30,620 nucleotides of DNA from JANYGM01 sp043764015 (GCA_043764015.1 JAYUKY010000109.1:1-30620); one strand, 5' to 3'. Shown: positions 1-8,394, numbered from the stretch's first letter. The notes: generated by a model from the sequence alone, not told the origin. Numbers and translations: made by a program.

Positions 1-100
1 AATGAAAGTTAAATAACTTGATATTTTCAACTAATTTTATTACCTTTATAATTATGAATTTAGATTTATTTTTATTTTATGCTGAAAAGATATAGTTTAT

Positions 101-783
101 ATGAGTATTAATAGCCCTATTATTAGTATTGATTGCAAGAAAAAAGAAGTTTTAGGTAATTTATATAGAGATGGTAAATGCTATACACAAGGTGTAGTAA
201 AGGTTTATGATCATGATTATTCTGATTTGGCAGAGGGAAAAGTGATACCACACGGTATTTATGATTTACAACGTAATAAAGGCTATATTACTATTGGAAC
301 AAGCCACGAAACGGCGGCGTTTATTACAGATAATTTGTGTTGGTGTGGGATAATTATAGCATACATCACTATCCAGATGCACAAAACATACTTATTTTTT
401 GTGATGCAGGGGGCGGGAATTGCTACAGACATCATATTTTTAAGAAAAAACTTTTAGAACTTGTAGATAAAATAGGGAAAAAACTAATTGTGTGTCATTA
501 CCCACCATATGCTTCTAAATGGAATCCTATTGAACACCGTTTATTTGCACACGTACACCAAGCTATGAAAGGAGTTGTATTAGACTCTTATCAAACTGTA
601 AAAATGCTAATAGATAAAACAACCACAAAAACAGGTTTGAAAGTATTCACTAGAATAGTAGAAAAAAATTATCCTATTGGAGAAAATACAAATGCAAATA
701 ATGTAGAATATGATAGAATCAAACAAAATAAAATTCTACCAAAATTATCGTATGAAATAAATATAAAATATCACATTATTTAA
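101..783 (+). pseudogene. ISAzo13-family transposase remnant, 5'-truncated and frameshifted
   Basis: Two overlapping reading frames together give the C-terminal part of an ISAzo13-family (DDE-type) transposase. The first frame (101-about 340) has PIISIDCKKKE, VIPHGIYDLQRNKGY and TSHETAAFI, which match the conserved core with its catalytic Asp. The second frame (from about 337) carries ILIFCDAGGGNCYR, VCHYPPYASKWNPIEHRLF and TTTKTGLKV, the downstream catalytic blocks of the family. The frame switch lies near 335-345, so the product cannot be made without frameshifting. A stop codon in the first frame at 83-85 and the lack of the roughly 150-200 N-terminal residues usual for the family show 5' truncation as well. 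It converges with the broken dinD-like gene 17 bases away. No terminal inverted repeats were recognised. The family call is from recalled motifs and is fairly sure; programmed frameshifting is unlikely given the truncation. Confidence 0.8.
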
Positions 784-799
784 TTTTCGTTCCTTATGA

Positions 800-1628
800 T
801 TATTTCTTTTTCTTTTTATCTATCTTTTTGAGTGTTTTATTTTGAGTTTTGAGTTGTTTTTTGGCATTTTTAATATCTTCTTTTTTCTCTAAAATTTTCT
901 GGCGCAATACCACTAATTTTAATCATTGTATTTCTGACTTCTTGTCCAACATTTTCAGCAGTAACTTCCAATTTTTGTTGCCCTTTAATGTGTTCATTCT
1001 TTATTTTTAACTCTGTTTGTGTGATACGAAATAAGTTAGCAGCAAGCTCTTCTTTACCCATAAAATCAAGTAAACCCTTATTTTTATCAATATTTCTAAT
1101 GATTTTAAGTTGTAAAATATTTTTATTATACATACCTCTATATCCAGCATTTTGAAACAATGCATAATTTTCTATTCCAGCTTTCTTTACAACACCAACC
1201 ATACTTTTTTCTCTTCCGCTTATCTCTTCTCTAGTCAAAAGTCTATCAACTTTTTCAGCCTCTTCTACATAAGAGTTAAGCGCACCTGCAATAGTAGCAA
1301 AATAAGCCTACGCTTGTGCTACTTGTGGCTTTTTCACATCACCATTCATTGCAATTAGGTAGCAGGCAAAGCGGGATAATTTGCAATCCATACCAATTTT
1401 GCCAAAGCTATCTATGCGTTCAATTTGAATAAAATTCTCAATAATATCAATATTAAGTGTTACACAGGCTGCTATTGCCTTGTTGAGTGCCTTATTGAAT
1501 GACGGTATTGTTTCATATCCCAAAAATTTCATAAAATCAGAAGAATACCAAAATGTAAAGCCATTTTCATTGCTGAAGCTCTCAAAATTTTGCTCATTAT
1601 CAAGTGTAAATAATAATTCTAGTTGCAT
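800..1628 (-). pseudogene. dinD: dinD-like (DNA-damage-inducible protein D / BRO-type) gene broken by amber stop and frameshift
   Basis: The N-terminal part (from ATG at 1628) shows the DinD/BRO-like layout: FWYSSDFMKFLGYE, then CKLSRFACYLIAMNGDVKKPQVAQA. The frame then meets TAG at 1308-1310 (codon 107) and continues in the same frame with AYFATIAGALNSYVEEAEKV and the DinD-like stretch GREKSMVGVVKKAGIENYALFQ. A single CAG-to-TAG change would explain the stop, since family members have Gln there. Near 885-905 the frame shifts by one: frame 1 ends at 870, while another frame continues EKKEDIKNAKKQLKTQ to a TAA at 800-802, resembling the Lys-rich DinD C-terminus. The restored protein is about 275 aa, the usual DinD length. 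The longer upstream start at 1697 was rejected because the residues before Met-24 are low complexity and a promoter -7 box lies at 1709-1716. DinD-type proteins are SOS-induced; their biochemical role is poorly known. Confidence 0.75.
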
Positions 1629-1708
1629 ATTGATATAAGATTTAGTTATTACACAAAATATAATACACGTACTCCGTAAGATTTTTGAGTAGTACAAATT
1701 TTCTTTTA

Positions 1709-1716
1709 CAAAGGTA
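1709..1716 (-). promoter_or_regulatory. Promoter -7 box upstream of the dinD-like pseudogene
   Basis: Read on the minus strand this is TACCTTTG, matching the Bacteroidota -7 consensus TAnnTTTG. A weak -33 candidate (TTTG, 1741-1744) lies 24 bp upstream, which is longer than the usual 17-20 bp. Transcription would start near 1702, about 75 bases before the chosen ATG. Confidence 0.45.
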
Positions 1717-1741
1717 ATGCATTTATTTACTAAAGCTAAAC

Positions 1742-1785
1742 AAATCTCTCCAAAAATTACTAAAAAATAGCTTTTGGAGAGATTT
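1742..1785 (-). terminator. Hairpin terminator after the zinc metalloprotease gene
   Basis: Perfect 14-bp inverted repeat (AAATCTCTCCAAAA at 1742-1755 and its complement at 1772-1785) with a 16-base loop. It begins 31 bases past the metalloprotease stop codon on the minus strand. The tail is T-rich but not a clean T-run. Confidence 0.65.
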
Positions 1786-1816
1786 ATTTATCATCTTCTG
1801 TAATTCGTAATTGAAA

Positions 1817-4423
1817 TTAGTTTTTAAGCATTTTATCAATTCTAAATAAAATATGTTGTCTGTGTGCTTTTGTAGCAGTATCTCCACCAATGGCAGCATT
1901 CAGCATAGCTTTTATCTGACGCAGTTGATAAAGTCCAACAGATTGCGCAGCAGAAACATACATTGATGGACGCATATCTGTTCCCAACATTCCTAAAAGG
2001 CTACCAACATAGTCTATTTGAAGATTTTGACGGAATGTATTAACATTTCCTGCTATATCTTCTTTGAAAACAGCATCAGTCAAATCTCCCATTACTTCTG
2101 TCAATTTGTACGTATTGCCATAAAGTTCTGTGTTTAGGATACGTTGTTGCGTATTTGGATTGAAAAAGTGCGACAAAACATCTCTTTGAATGTTTTGCAT
2201 ACGCTCGTGTATGCGTGGGTCTTCACCACGTCCAAAGAAATTAAAGCCTCTGCGTTGCACTTGAAGATAATTATACAAATCATTTGGCGTTTTAACGGCA
2301 TTTGGGCTAAAAATGTTCTCTGAAAGCGTTTTCATTGCACGTTTTTGCTCTTCTTTCGGAACTGGTGTAAAAGGTTGTTTTGCATCTTTCTGACCAATAA
2401 AACCACGCTCAACATACACACCACCCACATAACGAGAGATAACACGTGCCGTACTTGCCATATTGCCCGTAAGCACAGAATAACGTATCACCAACTCGTG
2501 GTAAGATTGATTATTCATATCAGCAAGATATTTGCCTTTAAGTTTGCCCAAAAGTTCATTTACGAGCTTAAAACGGTCTGTTCCGTATCTTATCATATCA
2601 TTTGTATGGTCAAAAATCATTACTCTTGGGTCAATACCACCAAAACCACGCATATCATCAGCATCATTACCAAAAGTAAGCGCAGGCTCTGTAGAACGTG
2701 CTAAAATCTTATCCAAACGTGCTTTTTCAGCAGTTTCTGATGTAGCCGCAGTAGAATAAGCAAATTCTATTGCCCAAAGGTCATAAGGACCTGGTTTGTT
2801 GGTAAAATAAAGCCCTTGTTTTGTTTTGTCAAGTGCTACGTTTGGTGCAGGATAATCCATTACAGAGCCACTAAGCCCCACTTTTGATGTAATATCTCTA
2901 TTATTGATTTCGTCAGGAGAAAGCATTTGTGTTGCTTTCATATTGTGATTTAAGCCCAAAGTATGCCCCATTTCGTGCAAGATAAGGTAATAAAGAGAGT
3001 TTTCTCCAAATTCTTTCATTTGAGTTTCTCCACCACCACGCAAGCCAATAGCAGCGTGTCCTAAACCTGTTCCTAAGTTCAAATAATGCCCTAGTGAGCA
3101 ATAAGCGTGGTTTTTCTTATGCTTAAAATGTTCTGTTTCTTCTTCTATTCCTTTATTTGAAGGAAGATTTTTAACTTCAAAAACATTTTCTTCACGAGTA
3201 TCACCTGTAATAAATGTATATTCTAACATAATATCAGCTCCTAAAATCTGCCCTGTACGAGGATTTACAAAACTAGGTCCGTAGCCACCAAACGGAGGAT
3301 TTGGAGAAGAAGTCCAACGCAAAACATTATAACGAATGTCGCCTGCTTCCCACGTAGCGGTGTCAGATTGCACTTTTATTTGAACTGCATTCTTAAAACC
3401 TGCTTTTTCAAAAGCCTCATTCCAAGAAAGTCCAGCTTTCATAATTGGCTCACGAAGTTCTAATGGTGTTGTTTTTTCTATCCAATACACAATTGGCTCA
3501 ATAGGCTCTGAAAGTGCTGCAGCGGGGTCTTTTTTCTCCAAATTCCAACGGTGAATAACGTCACGGTAGTTTGTCGCAGATGCAGAAGTCATATCATTGA
3601 CTTCCGTACTGAAATATCCTACACGAGGGTCGTCATAGCGAGGTTTAAAATTATTTTGTGGCATTTCAATAAACGAATGCTGAGATTTGATACTAATAAA
3701 ACGGTCATCAGCTACATCTGCACCAGCACCAAAGCCAGGAGAAGGATTATCAAACACAAATTCTACCACAACATCAGTATTTTTTGGATAGTTTTTTAGG
3801 GCAATATATTTGGTTTTGTCCCTATTAAGTCCGCCCAAACGGAAACCTTGAAAAGAGGGTGGCAAATTAGGACGAATAGCGGCAATATCTTCACCCAAAA
3901 GCAATTTATCTGCTTTTATTAAGATTTCGCCTTTTTCTTTATCTTCTGCTTCTACTTTTTCAGAAAGCATAATACCATCAGTCATATTGGCATCAGCTGC
4001 CTTTGCAAGTGGGTTTTTTGGGTCAAAATAAAAGTTAGTATTTTTAGCTACAAACTCTATTTTATCAAAATAACGCTTAATAAAAAAGATTTTGTTATCT
4101 CTAAAAGAACCTCTATTTAATCCAAAAGACGCAAGTCCGTCTGTTGTGTGGGTAAAATAGATAAATTCTTTCCCAATTTGGTCTTTTTTGATAAGCATAT
4201 AAACGCTACCATCTTTTTCATCTTGAAAAAGGTTAAAAAGCCCATTATAAGGCTTGCATTTGGCAGTTACACTGGCAATAGTTTTGGCAGGTGGCGTAAC
4301 GGGTGCGACAACATTTTTGTCATCTTTTTTGTCTTTTTTCTTTTTTTGTGCGAATGTTTCTTGCATAAAAAATACGCTCAAACACATTACAAATAGGAAA
4401 ATGTTTTTTGTTTTATTGGTCAT
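1817..4423 (-). CDS. Secreted zinc-dependent metalloprotease (DUF5117/DUF5118, EcxA-like zinc-binding domain)
   Basis: An 868-aa protein beginning with a signal peptide (about residues 1-25, ending TFAQ) and a Lys-rich stretch, so it should act in the periplasm or outside the cell. The catalytic site HEMGHTLGLNHN lies at residues 483-494, an extended HExxHxxGxxH zinc site of the metzincin-like type, followed by a Met-containing SVMDYPAPN about 40 residues on, as in metzincin Met-turns. Size and layout fit the large Bacteroidota proteases annotated with DUF5118 and DUF5117 in the N-terminal half and an EcxA-type zinc-binding domain in the second half. Substrate is unknown. It stands alone on its strand, with a hairpin downstream (1742-1785) and 471 bases of non-coding DNA upstream. 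No T9SS or lipobox signal was seen, so the final location is uncertain. No lesion is visible. Confidence 0.9.
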   Translation of the reverse strand: MTNKTKNIFLFVMCLSVFFMQETFAQKKKKDKKDDKNVVAPVTPPAKTIASVTAKCKPYNGLFNLFQDEKDGSVYMLIKKDQIGKEFIYFTHTTDGLASFGLNRGSFRDNKIFFIKRYFDKIEFVAKNTNFYFDPKNPLAKAADANMTDGIMLSEKVEAEDKEKGEILIKADKLLLGEDIAAIRPNLPPSFQGFRLGGLNRDKTKYIALKNYPKNTDVVVEFVFDNPSPGFGAGADVADDRFISIKSQHSFIEMPQNNFKPRYDDPRVGYFSTEVNDMTSASATNYRDVIHRWNLEKKDPAAALSEPIEPIVYWIEKTTPLELREPIMKAGLSWNEAFEKAGFKNAVQIKVQSDTATWEAGDIRYNVLRWTSSPNPPFGGYGPSFVNPRTGQILGADIMLEYTFITGDTREENVFEVKNLPSNKGIEEETEHFKHKKNHAYCSLGHYLNLGTGLGHAAIGLRGGGETQMKEFGENSLYYLILHEMGHTLGLNHNMKATQMLSPDEINNRDITSKVGLSGSVMDYPAPNVALDKTKQGLYFTNKPGPYDLWAIEFAYSTAATSETAEKARLDKILARSTEPALTFGNDADDMRGFGGIDPRVMIFDHTNDMIRYGTDRFKLVNELLGKLKGKYLADMNNQSYHELVIRYSVLTGNMASTARVISRYVGGVYVERGFIGQKDAKQPFTPVPKEEQKRAMKTLSENIFSPNAVKTPNDLYNYLQVQRRGFNFFGRGEDPRIHERMQNIQRDVLSHFFNPNTQQRILNTELYGNTYKLTEVMGDLTDAVFKEDIAGNVNTFRQNLQIDYVGSLLGMLGTDMRPSMYVSAAQSVGLYQLRQIKAMLNAAIGGDTATKAHRQHILFRIDKMLKN

Positions 4424-4656
4424 TTTAAATGATTTTTAGAGATTTTTGTTAAATGTTTAGTTAATTACTTAATAAGACTGTAATGGAACGCATAAAGTTA
4501 TGATTTTATTATATTTTTGAATAAAACTTCTAAACTATTTTGTTAATTTAGATAAAGACATTAGCAATTTGTTTTTTAATACATTATTACTTCATTTCTA
4601 TAAGTTAAAAATAATGAGATTCAAATACATAAAGATAAATCTTTCAGTGTATATTT

Positions 4657-4687
4657 TTTGCATTTACCTAATATTTGACTAAATTTG
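4657..4687 (+). promoter_or_regulatory. Bacteroidota-type promoter for the HlyD/TolC genes
   Basis: TTTG at 4657-4660, then exactly 19 bases, then TAAATTTG at 4680-4687. This is a full match to the -33 TTTG / -7 TAnnTTTG pattern. The predicted transcript starts near 4694, giving a leader of about 200 bases that contains the whole palindromic element at 4715-4850. Confidence 0.6.
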
Positions 4688-4714
4688 TCAGTAAATAGAA
4701 AATTTTATATTTTT

Positions 4715-4850
4715 TGTTACTGTAAATTATTCATTGCAATTTTTGGAAAAAATGTTTGTTGGGGACACCAAACGTGGGTTATAACCTTGTTTGGTGTCCC
4801 TCCTCGCCAAACAACGAGATACTGTTTTGCAACGGAATTTTTACAACAGC
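4715..4850. mobile_element. MITE-like element with central hairpin, member 1
   Basis: The ends (4715-4739 and 4827-4850) are imperfect inverted repeats of each other and closely match the ends of the element at 22099-22264. The right end read in reverse gives TGTAAAA, one base, TTCCGTTGCAA, identical at 17 or more positions to the 22-kb copy. The centre carries a different palindrome: a 12-bp stem GGGACACCAAAC (4762-4773) pairing with 4789-4800, enclosing the smaller palindrome GGTTATAACC. No ORF fits inside, and no target duplication was seen here. It has the size and build of a non-autonomous MITE or a REP-like element. It lies between the promoter and the start codon of the hlyD-like gene. 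Confidence 0.6.
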
Positions 4851-4894
4851 TATTTTTTAAATAAAACTTATAAATAATTATTAATCAATAACTT

Positions 4895-6256
4895 ATGAAA
4901 CAAATAAATTTAGAAAAACATAAAATTTCTCTAAAAACTTTTCAGAATATTTACCGTAGTGAGAAAGAAAGCAAAGTAAAATATTGGTTTTTTGGTATGA
5001 TTATTTTTGGTATGATTATACTTCTACTTCCTTGGACACAAAATATAAAGTCAAAAGGAACTATTACCACGCTAAAACAAGAACAACGCCCTCAAAATAT
5101 CAATTCTCCCATTGCAGGCAAAATAACCAAATGGTGGGTGAAAGAAGGGGATTTTGTCAAAAAAGGAGATACCATTTTGCAAATTTCTGAAATAAAAGAA
5201 GATTATCTTGACCCAAACCTTATAGGACGCACAAAAGAACAATTAGAGGCAAAAAAAGGGACAGTTACATCTTATGAAGGCAAAATAGCCAACGCAGGTG
5301 CGCAAATAACAATACTCCAAAGTGCAAAAGTATTAAAAATAGCACAATTAAATAATAAATTATCTCAATTAGATAATAAATTGGCAGGAGAAAATGCTGA
5401 ACAAATAGCCATAGCCAAAGAATTTGACAACGCAGAAGACCAATATAAACGACAAATGAAAATGTTTGAAGATGGTTTAGTTTCTCAAACAGCACTACAA
5501 CAAAGAGAGGTTTTATTTCAAAATGCGCTTGCAAAAAAAACAGTCATAGCTAATAAAATTGCACAAACTTATCAAGAAATCAGGAATACTAATCTTGAGA
5601 AAAGCAGTACAGAACAAGATTATGCAGAAAAAATAAATAAAGTGGAAAGTGATAGATTTCAAAGCCAAAGCCAAGTGGCAACAGGACAAGGAGATGTAGC
5701 GAAACTGGAAAATCAAGTGGCAAGTTATACTATACGCAATGGAATGTACTTTATCCTTGCGCCACAAGATGGGCAAATTGTGCGTGCTAGTAAGTCGGGT
5801 ATTGGCGAAATTTTGAAAGATGGAGAAACAATTACCGTTATTGTGCCTAGTAGGGCTGATTATGCCGTTGAAATGTACGTTACGCCCGTGGATTTGCCAC
5901 TAATAAATATTGGTCAGAAAGTTAGATTTATGTTTGATGGCTTTCCTGCCATTGTTTTTAGTGGGTGGCCAAATAGCAGTTATGGCACTTTTGGAGGTAA
6001 AATAGTTGCTTTTGAGAATAATATTAGTCCAAACGGACTTTTTAGGGTACTTGTAGCTGAAGACAAAGAAGATAGAAAATGGCCTCCACAACTCAAAATA
6101 GGGAGTGGCGCACAAGGAATAGCCCTTTTACAGAATGTTCAAATTTGGTACGAGCTTTGGAGAAATATAAACGGCTTTCCTCCTGATTATTACAATCTCA
6201 AAGATGCCACAGGAAAAGAAAAAGACAAAGAAAAATCTAAGGAAAAAGAAAAATAA
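4895..6256 (+). CDS. HlyD-family membrane fusion (periplasmic adaptor) protein
   Basis: A 453-aa adaptor that should link an inner-membrane exporter to an outer-membrane channel. It has one N-terminal membrane segment (about residues 30-48), then a lipoyl-like half-motif SPIAGKITKWWVKEGDFVKKG (about 71-91). A long Gln/Lys/Glu-rich coiled coil runs through about 110-285, followed by the second lipoyl half (ILAPQDGQIVRASKSGIGEIL) and a beta-barrel/membrane-proximal part. The charged tail (KEKDKEKSKEKEK) is low complexity. The build fits type I secretion adaptors rather than RND adaptors, which usually carry a lipobox. The TolC-like gene follows after 172 bases with two hairpins between them. 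No ABC ATPase lies next to it, so the cognate pump must be encoded elsewhere or was lost. It is likely expressed from the promoter at 4657-4687. Confidence 0.88.
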   Translation: MKQINLEKHKISLKTFQNIYRSEKESKVKYWFFGMIIFGMIILLLPWTQNIKSKGTITTLKQEQRPQNINSPIAGKITKWWVKEGDFVKKGDTILQISEIKEDYLDPNLIGRTKEQLEAKKGTVTSYEGKIANAGAQITILQSAKVLKIAQLNNKLSQLDNKLAGENAEQIAIAKEFDNAEDQYKRQMKMFEDGLVSQTALQQREVLFQNALAKKTVIANKIAQTYQEIRNTNLEKSSTEQDYAEKINKVESDRFQSQSQVATGQGDVAKLENQVASYTIRNGMYFILAPQDGQIVRASKSGIGEILKDGETITVIVPSRADYAVEMYVTPVDLPLINIGQKVRFMFDGFPAIVFSGWPNSSYGTFGGKIVAFENNISPNGLFRVLVAEDKEDRKWPPQLKIGSGAQGIALLQNVQIWYELWRNINGFPPDYYNLKDATGKEKDKEKSKEKEK

Positions 6257-6285
6257 TTATGTAGCATAAGTTGTATTTTAGCGGT

Positions 6286-6311
6286 GGTATCAGGTGTTTA
6301 CACCTGACACC
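6286..6311. repeat. Palindrome with GTTTAC core (first of a pair)
   Basis: TCAGGTGTTTACACCTGA forms an 18-bp palindrome, extended by GGT/ACC after one mismatch. It lies 30 bases after the hlyD-like stop codon. It could act as a terminator or processing site, but no T-run follows. A related palindrome follows at 6376-6403. Confidence 0.6.
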
Positions 6312-6375
6312 AAAAACACACTTGTAAATATTGGATTTAATAACTATCCCTGAAAATTAATATTAAAAACGCATT

Positions 6376-6403
6376 TGAAGTCAGGTGGAAACACCTGACT
6401 TCA
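6376..6403. repeat. Palindrome sharing the TCAGGTG arm (second of a pair)
   Basis: Perfect 12-bp arms (TGAAGTCAGGTG and its complement) around GAAA. The TCAGGTG core of the arm is shared with the palindrome at 6286-6311. A decayed copy of this second palindrome occurs at 9792-9818. It ends 25 bases before the TolC-like start codon. Confidence 0.65.
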
Positions 6404-6428
6404 CAAAAATATAAGGAAAATTAGCAAA

Positions 6429-7859
6429 ATGAAAAAACTTATTTTATTATTATTTACTTTATTTTTAGGATATTTTGACATACAAGCGCAAAATATTCCT
6501 AAAGATTCTATAAAAGTGTTAAACGCTGAACAAGTTTTACAAATTGTACGACAATACCACCCCATTTCAAAGCAAGCATATATCAATATACAAAAAGCAA
6601 AAGCAGATGTAACCACCTCTCGTGCAGGTTTTGACCCTTTTTTGAGCGTACAAGCAGGGAAAAAAGTCTTTGGTGGAACTGATTATTACAACTATATCAC
6701 GCCAGAAATTAGGCTACCAACTTGGTATGGCATAGAAGTTTTTGCAGGTGCAGAAAATCTTAGTGGTGAGCGTACAGAATCTTCTCAAACACCTGGGGAA
6801 ACTAATTATTTTGGTGTGAGCGTTTCTCTTGCTAAAAACTTGCTTATGGATAAAAGAAGGGCATTTTTGAAGCAAGCTAAAATATATTCCTCAATGGCAA
6901 ACACAGAGCAACGTGCCGTTATCAATGACCTTTTAATGGACGCAATGGAACATTATTGGCTTTGGGTAAAGAATTATCAGACCTATATAGTTGTTAGAGA
7001 TAATGTGATTGTCAATGAAAAACGGGTGGAACTTGTGAAAAAATCTGTGGCAAACGGTGAACGTCCAGCCATTGATATTGTGGAGGCAAACACACAATTA
7101 CAGAGTTTTTTGTATGAACAAAATAGTCAATATTTAGCTTTTCAAAACGCAGGACTGGCACTTTCTGCCTATCTTTGGAAAGAAAATAATACTCCTTTTA
7201 TCTTGCCTGAAAGCGTTATTCCGCAAGATAATTGGGAAAATGAAACAAATATCAATGATACTTCCAAATTTAATGTAATTTTGACTGATTTGCTTGCCAG
7301 CGCAGATAAAAATCACCCAGATTTGCAACTTTACACCTTCAAATTAGATGTTTTGGGCATTGATAAAAAACTGAAATTTCAAGAATTATTGCCAAAAATT
7401 GATTTTAGGTACAACCAACTAGGAAAAGGTTATGATATTTTGAGTTCTGCAACGCAATTTCCGCTATTTGAGAATAATTTTCAATACGGAATTAAGCTAG
7501 AAATGCCTTTGCGCCTCTCTCAAGGGCGAGGTGAGTACAGAAAGGCTAAACTCAAAATAGAAGAAACACAACTTTTTCAGAATCAAAAACGCCTTGCTAT
7601 TCAAATCAAAATAAAAAGTTATTACAACGAGTTTTTAACTTTGAGAAACCAAATAACGCTTCAAACAACTAATTACGCTAATTATCAACAACTTGTCAAG
7701 GCAGAAGAAACTAAGTTTTTGAATGGAGAAAGCTCTATTTTTCTTATCAATAGTAGAGAAAATAAAGCTTTGGACGCATTAGAGAAACTTATTGAACTTA
7801 AAACAAAGTATTATAAAACTGTTTATGCGTTGCAATGGAGTGCAGGGCTTTTGCAGTAA
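6429..7859 (+). CDS. TolC-family outer-membrane efflux protein
   Basis: A 476-aa exported protein. A signal peptide (about residues 1-20, ending IQAQ) is followed by the TolC/OEP pattern. The first repeat begins LNAEQVLQIVRQYHPISKQAYINIQKAKADV, the second has LYTFKLDVLGIDKKLKFQELLPKIDFRY around residues 300-330. The segments PLRLSQGRGEYRKAKLKIEETQ and the helical tail (about 410-476) are typical of the barrel-flanking coiled coils. It would form the trimeric outer-membrane channel that docks with the upstream HlyD-like adaptor. The length is usual for the family. The two genes are probably co-transcribed despite the paired palindromes in the 172-base gap. Substrate unknown. Confidence 0.88.
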   Translation: MKKLILLLFTLFLGYFDIQAQNIPKDSIKVLNAEQVLQIVRQYHPISKQAYINIQKAKADVTTSRAGFDPFLSVQAGKKVFGGTDYYNYITPEIRLPTWYGIEVFAGAENLSGERTESSQTPGETNYFGVSVSLAKNLLMDKRRAFLKQAKIYSSMANTEQRAVINDLLMDAMEHYWLWVKNYQTYIVVRDNVIVNEKRVELVKKSVANGERPAIDIVEANTQLQSFLYEQNSQYLAFQNAGLALSAYLWKENNTPFILPESVIPQDNWENETNINDTSKFNVILTDLLASADKNHPDLQLYTFKLDVLGIDKKLKFQELLPKIDFRYNQLGKGYDILSSATQFPLFENNFQYGIKLEMPLRLSQGRGEYRKAKLKIEETQLFQNQKRLAIQIKIKSYYNEFLTLRNQITLQTTNYANYQQLVKAEETKFLNGESSIFLINSRENKALDALEKLIELKTKYYKTVYALQWSAGLLQ

Positions 7860-7911
7860 TAGCCCCTAAATCATCAAAGATAGCCCCCAAACCCCCAAAG
7901 GGGGATTTAAT
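7860..7911. repeat. C-rich intergenic repeat with small hairpin
   Basis: AGCCCCTAAA and TAGCCCCCAAA blocks precede CCCCCAAAGGGGG (7892-7904), a 5-bp hairpin. C-rich blocks of this kind are common between genes in Bacteroidota genomes (recalled, not searched). It stands out sharply against AT-rich surroundings and lies directly after the TolC-like stop codon. Confidence 0.5.
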
Positions 7912-7941
7912 ACAATTTTATCATAAAAAATAACTAAAAAA

Positions 7942-8394
7942 ATGAAAAACACTTTTATATTTGCCATTTCTACCTCTTTTCTAATGCTTTTTTTGCTTGT
8001 TTTTTTGCCTAGTTGTGGCGCAAAAAGTCAAAAAACTTCACTTGCTAAAAAATGGGAATTTGATACAACCGCCTACAAACAACATTTTAGAGAAATTTAT
8101 GATAAAAATACAAAACCTGAACAAATTAGCATTTCAGAAACAACTATCAGCCAAAGTACGGATATGCTTATCTCTATGAAACTTTTTCTTAATGAAGATA
8201 GTAATGCTGATTTTACGCTGCAAGGCAACAATACCAAAGGAAAATGGGATTTTGTGGAAGATAAAAAATTGCTTGTTTTGCAGGAAAACGGTAAAACAGA
8301 GAAAAAAAGTTTTGAAGTCAAAGAAATTACATCTGATAAAATGACACTTATTGTTGATGAAAATACATTACTTTTTTTCAAGCAAATAAAATAA
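7942..8394 (+). CDS. Small lipoprotein, possibly lipocalin-like
   Basis: A 150-aa predicted lipoprotein: a hydrophobic leader with lipobox LPSC and Cys-25, so it should be lipid-anchored after signal peptidase II cleavage. The rest alternates charged and hydrophobic strands, including FTLQGNNTKGKWDF and KLLVLQENGKTEKKSFEVKEI. This resembles the small lipocalin-like beta-barrel lipoproteins of Bacteroidota (GxW motif followed by strands). The function is not known. It lies 82 bases after the TolC-like gene on the same strand, with the next gene 93 bases on, so co-expression is possible but not shown. Confident as a gene and a lipoprotein; the lipocalin call is tentative. Confidence 0.75.
   Translation: MKNTFIFAISTSFLMLFLLVFLPSCGAKSQKTSLAKKWEFDTTAYKQHFREIYDKNTKPEQISISETTISQSTDMLISMKLFLNEDSNADFTLQGNNTKGKWDFVEDKKLLVLQENGKTEKKSFEVKEITSDKMTLIVDENTLLFFKQIK

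Larger units (their letters stand above)
4424..4894. other. 471-base divergent intergenic region with promoter and MITE-like element
   Basis: No coding ORF is supported here. The left part (4424-4650) is AT-rich and should hold the promoter of the minus-strand metalloprotease, but no good minus-strand -7 box was found. The middle has a strong plus-strand promoter (4657-4687), followed by a MITE-like element (4715-4850) and a short AT-rich stretch before the hlyD-like start. Confidence 0.7.

Noticed and set aside
2345..2759. Plus-strand frames inside the metalloprotease gene
   Set aside because: Antisense shadows of a clear 868-codon gene; no start signals or family motifs.
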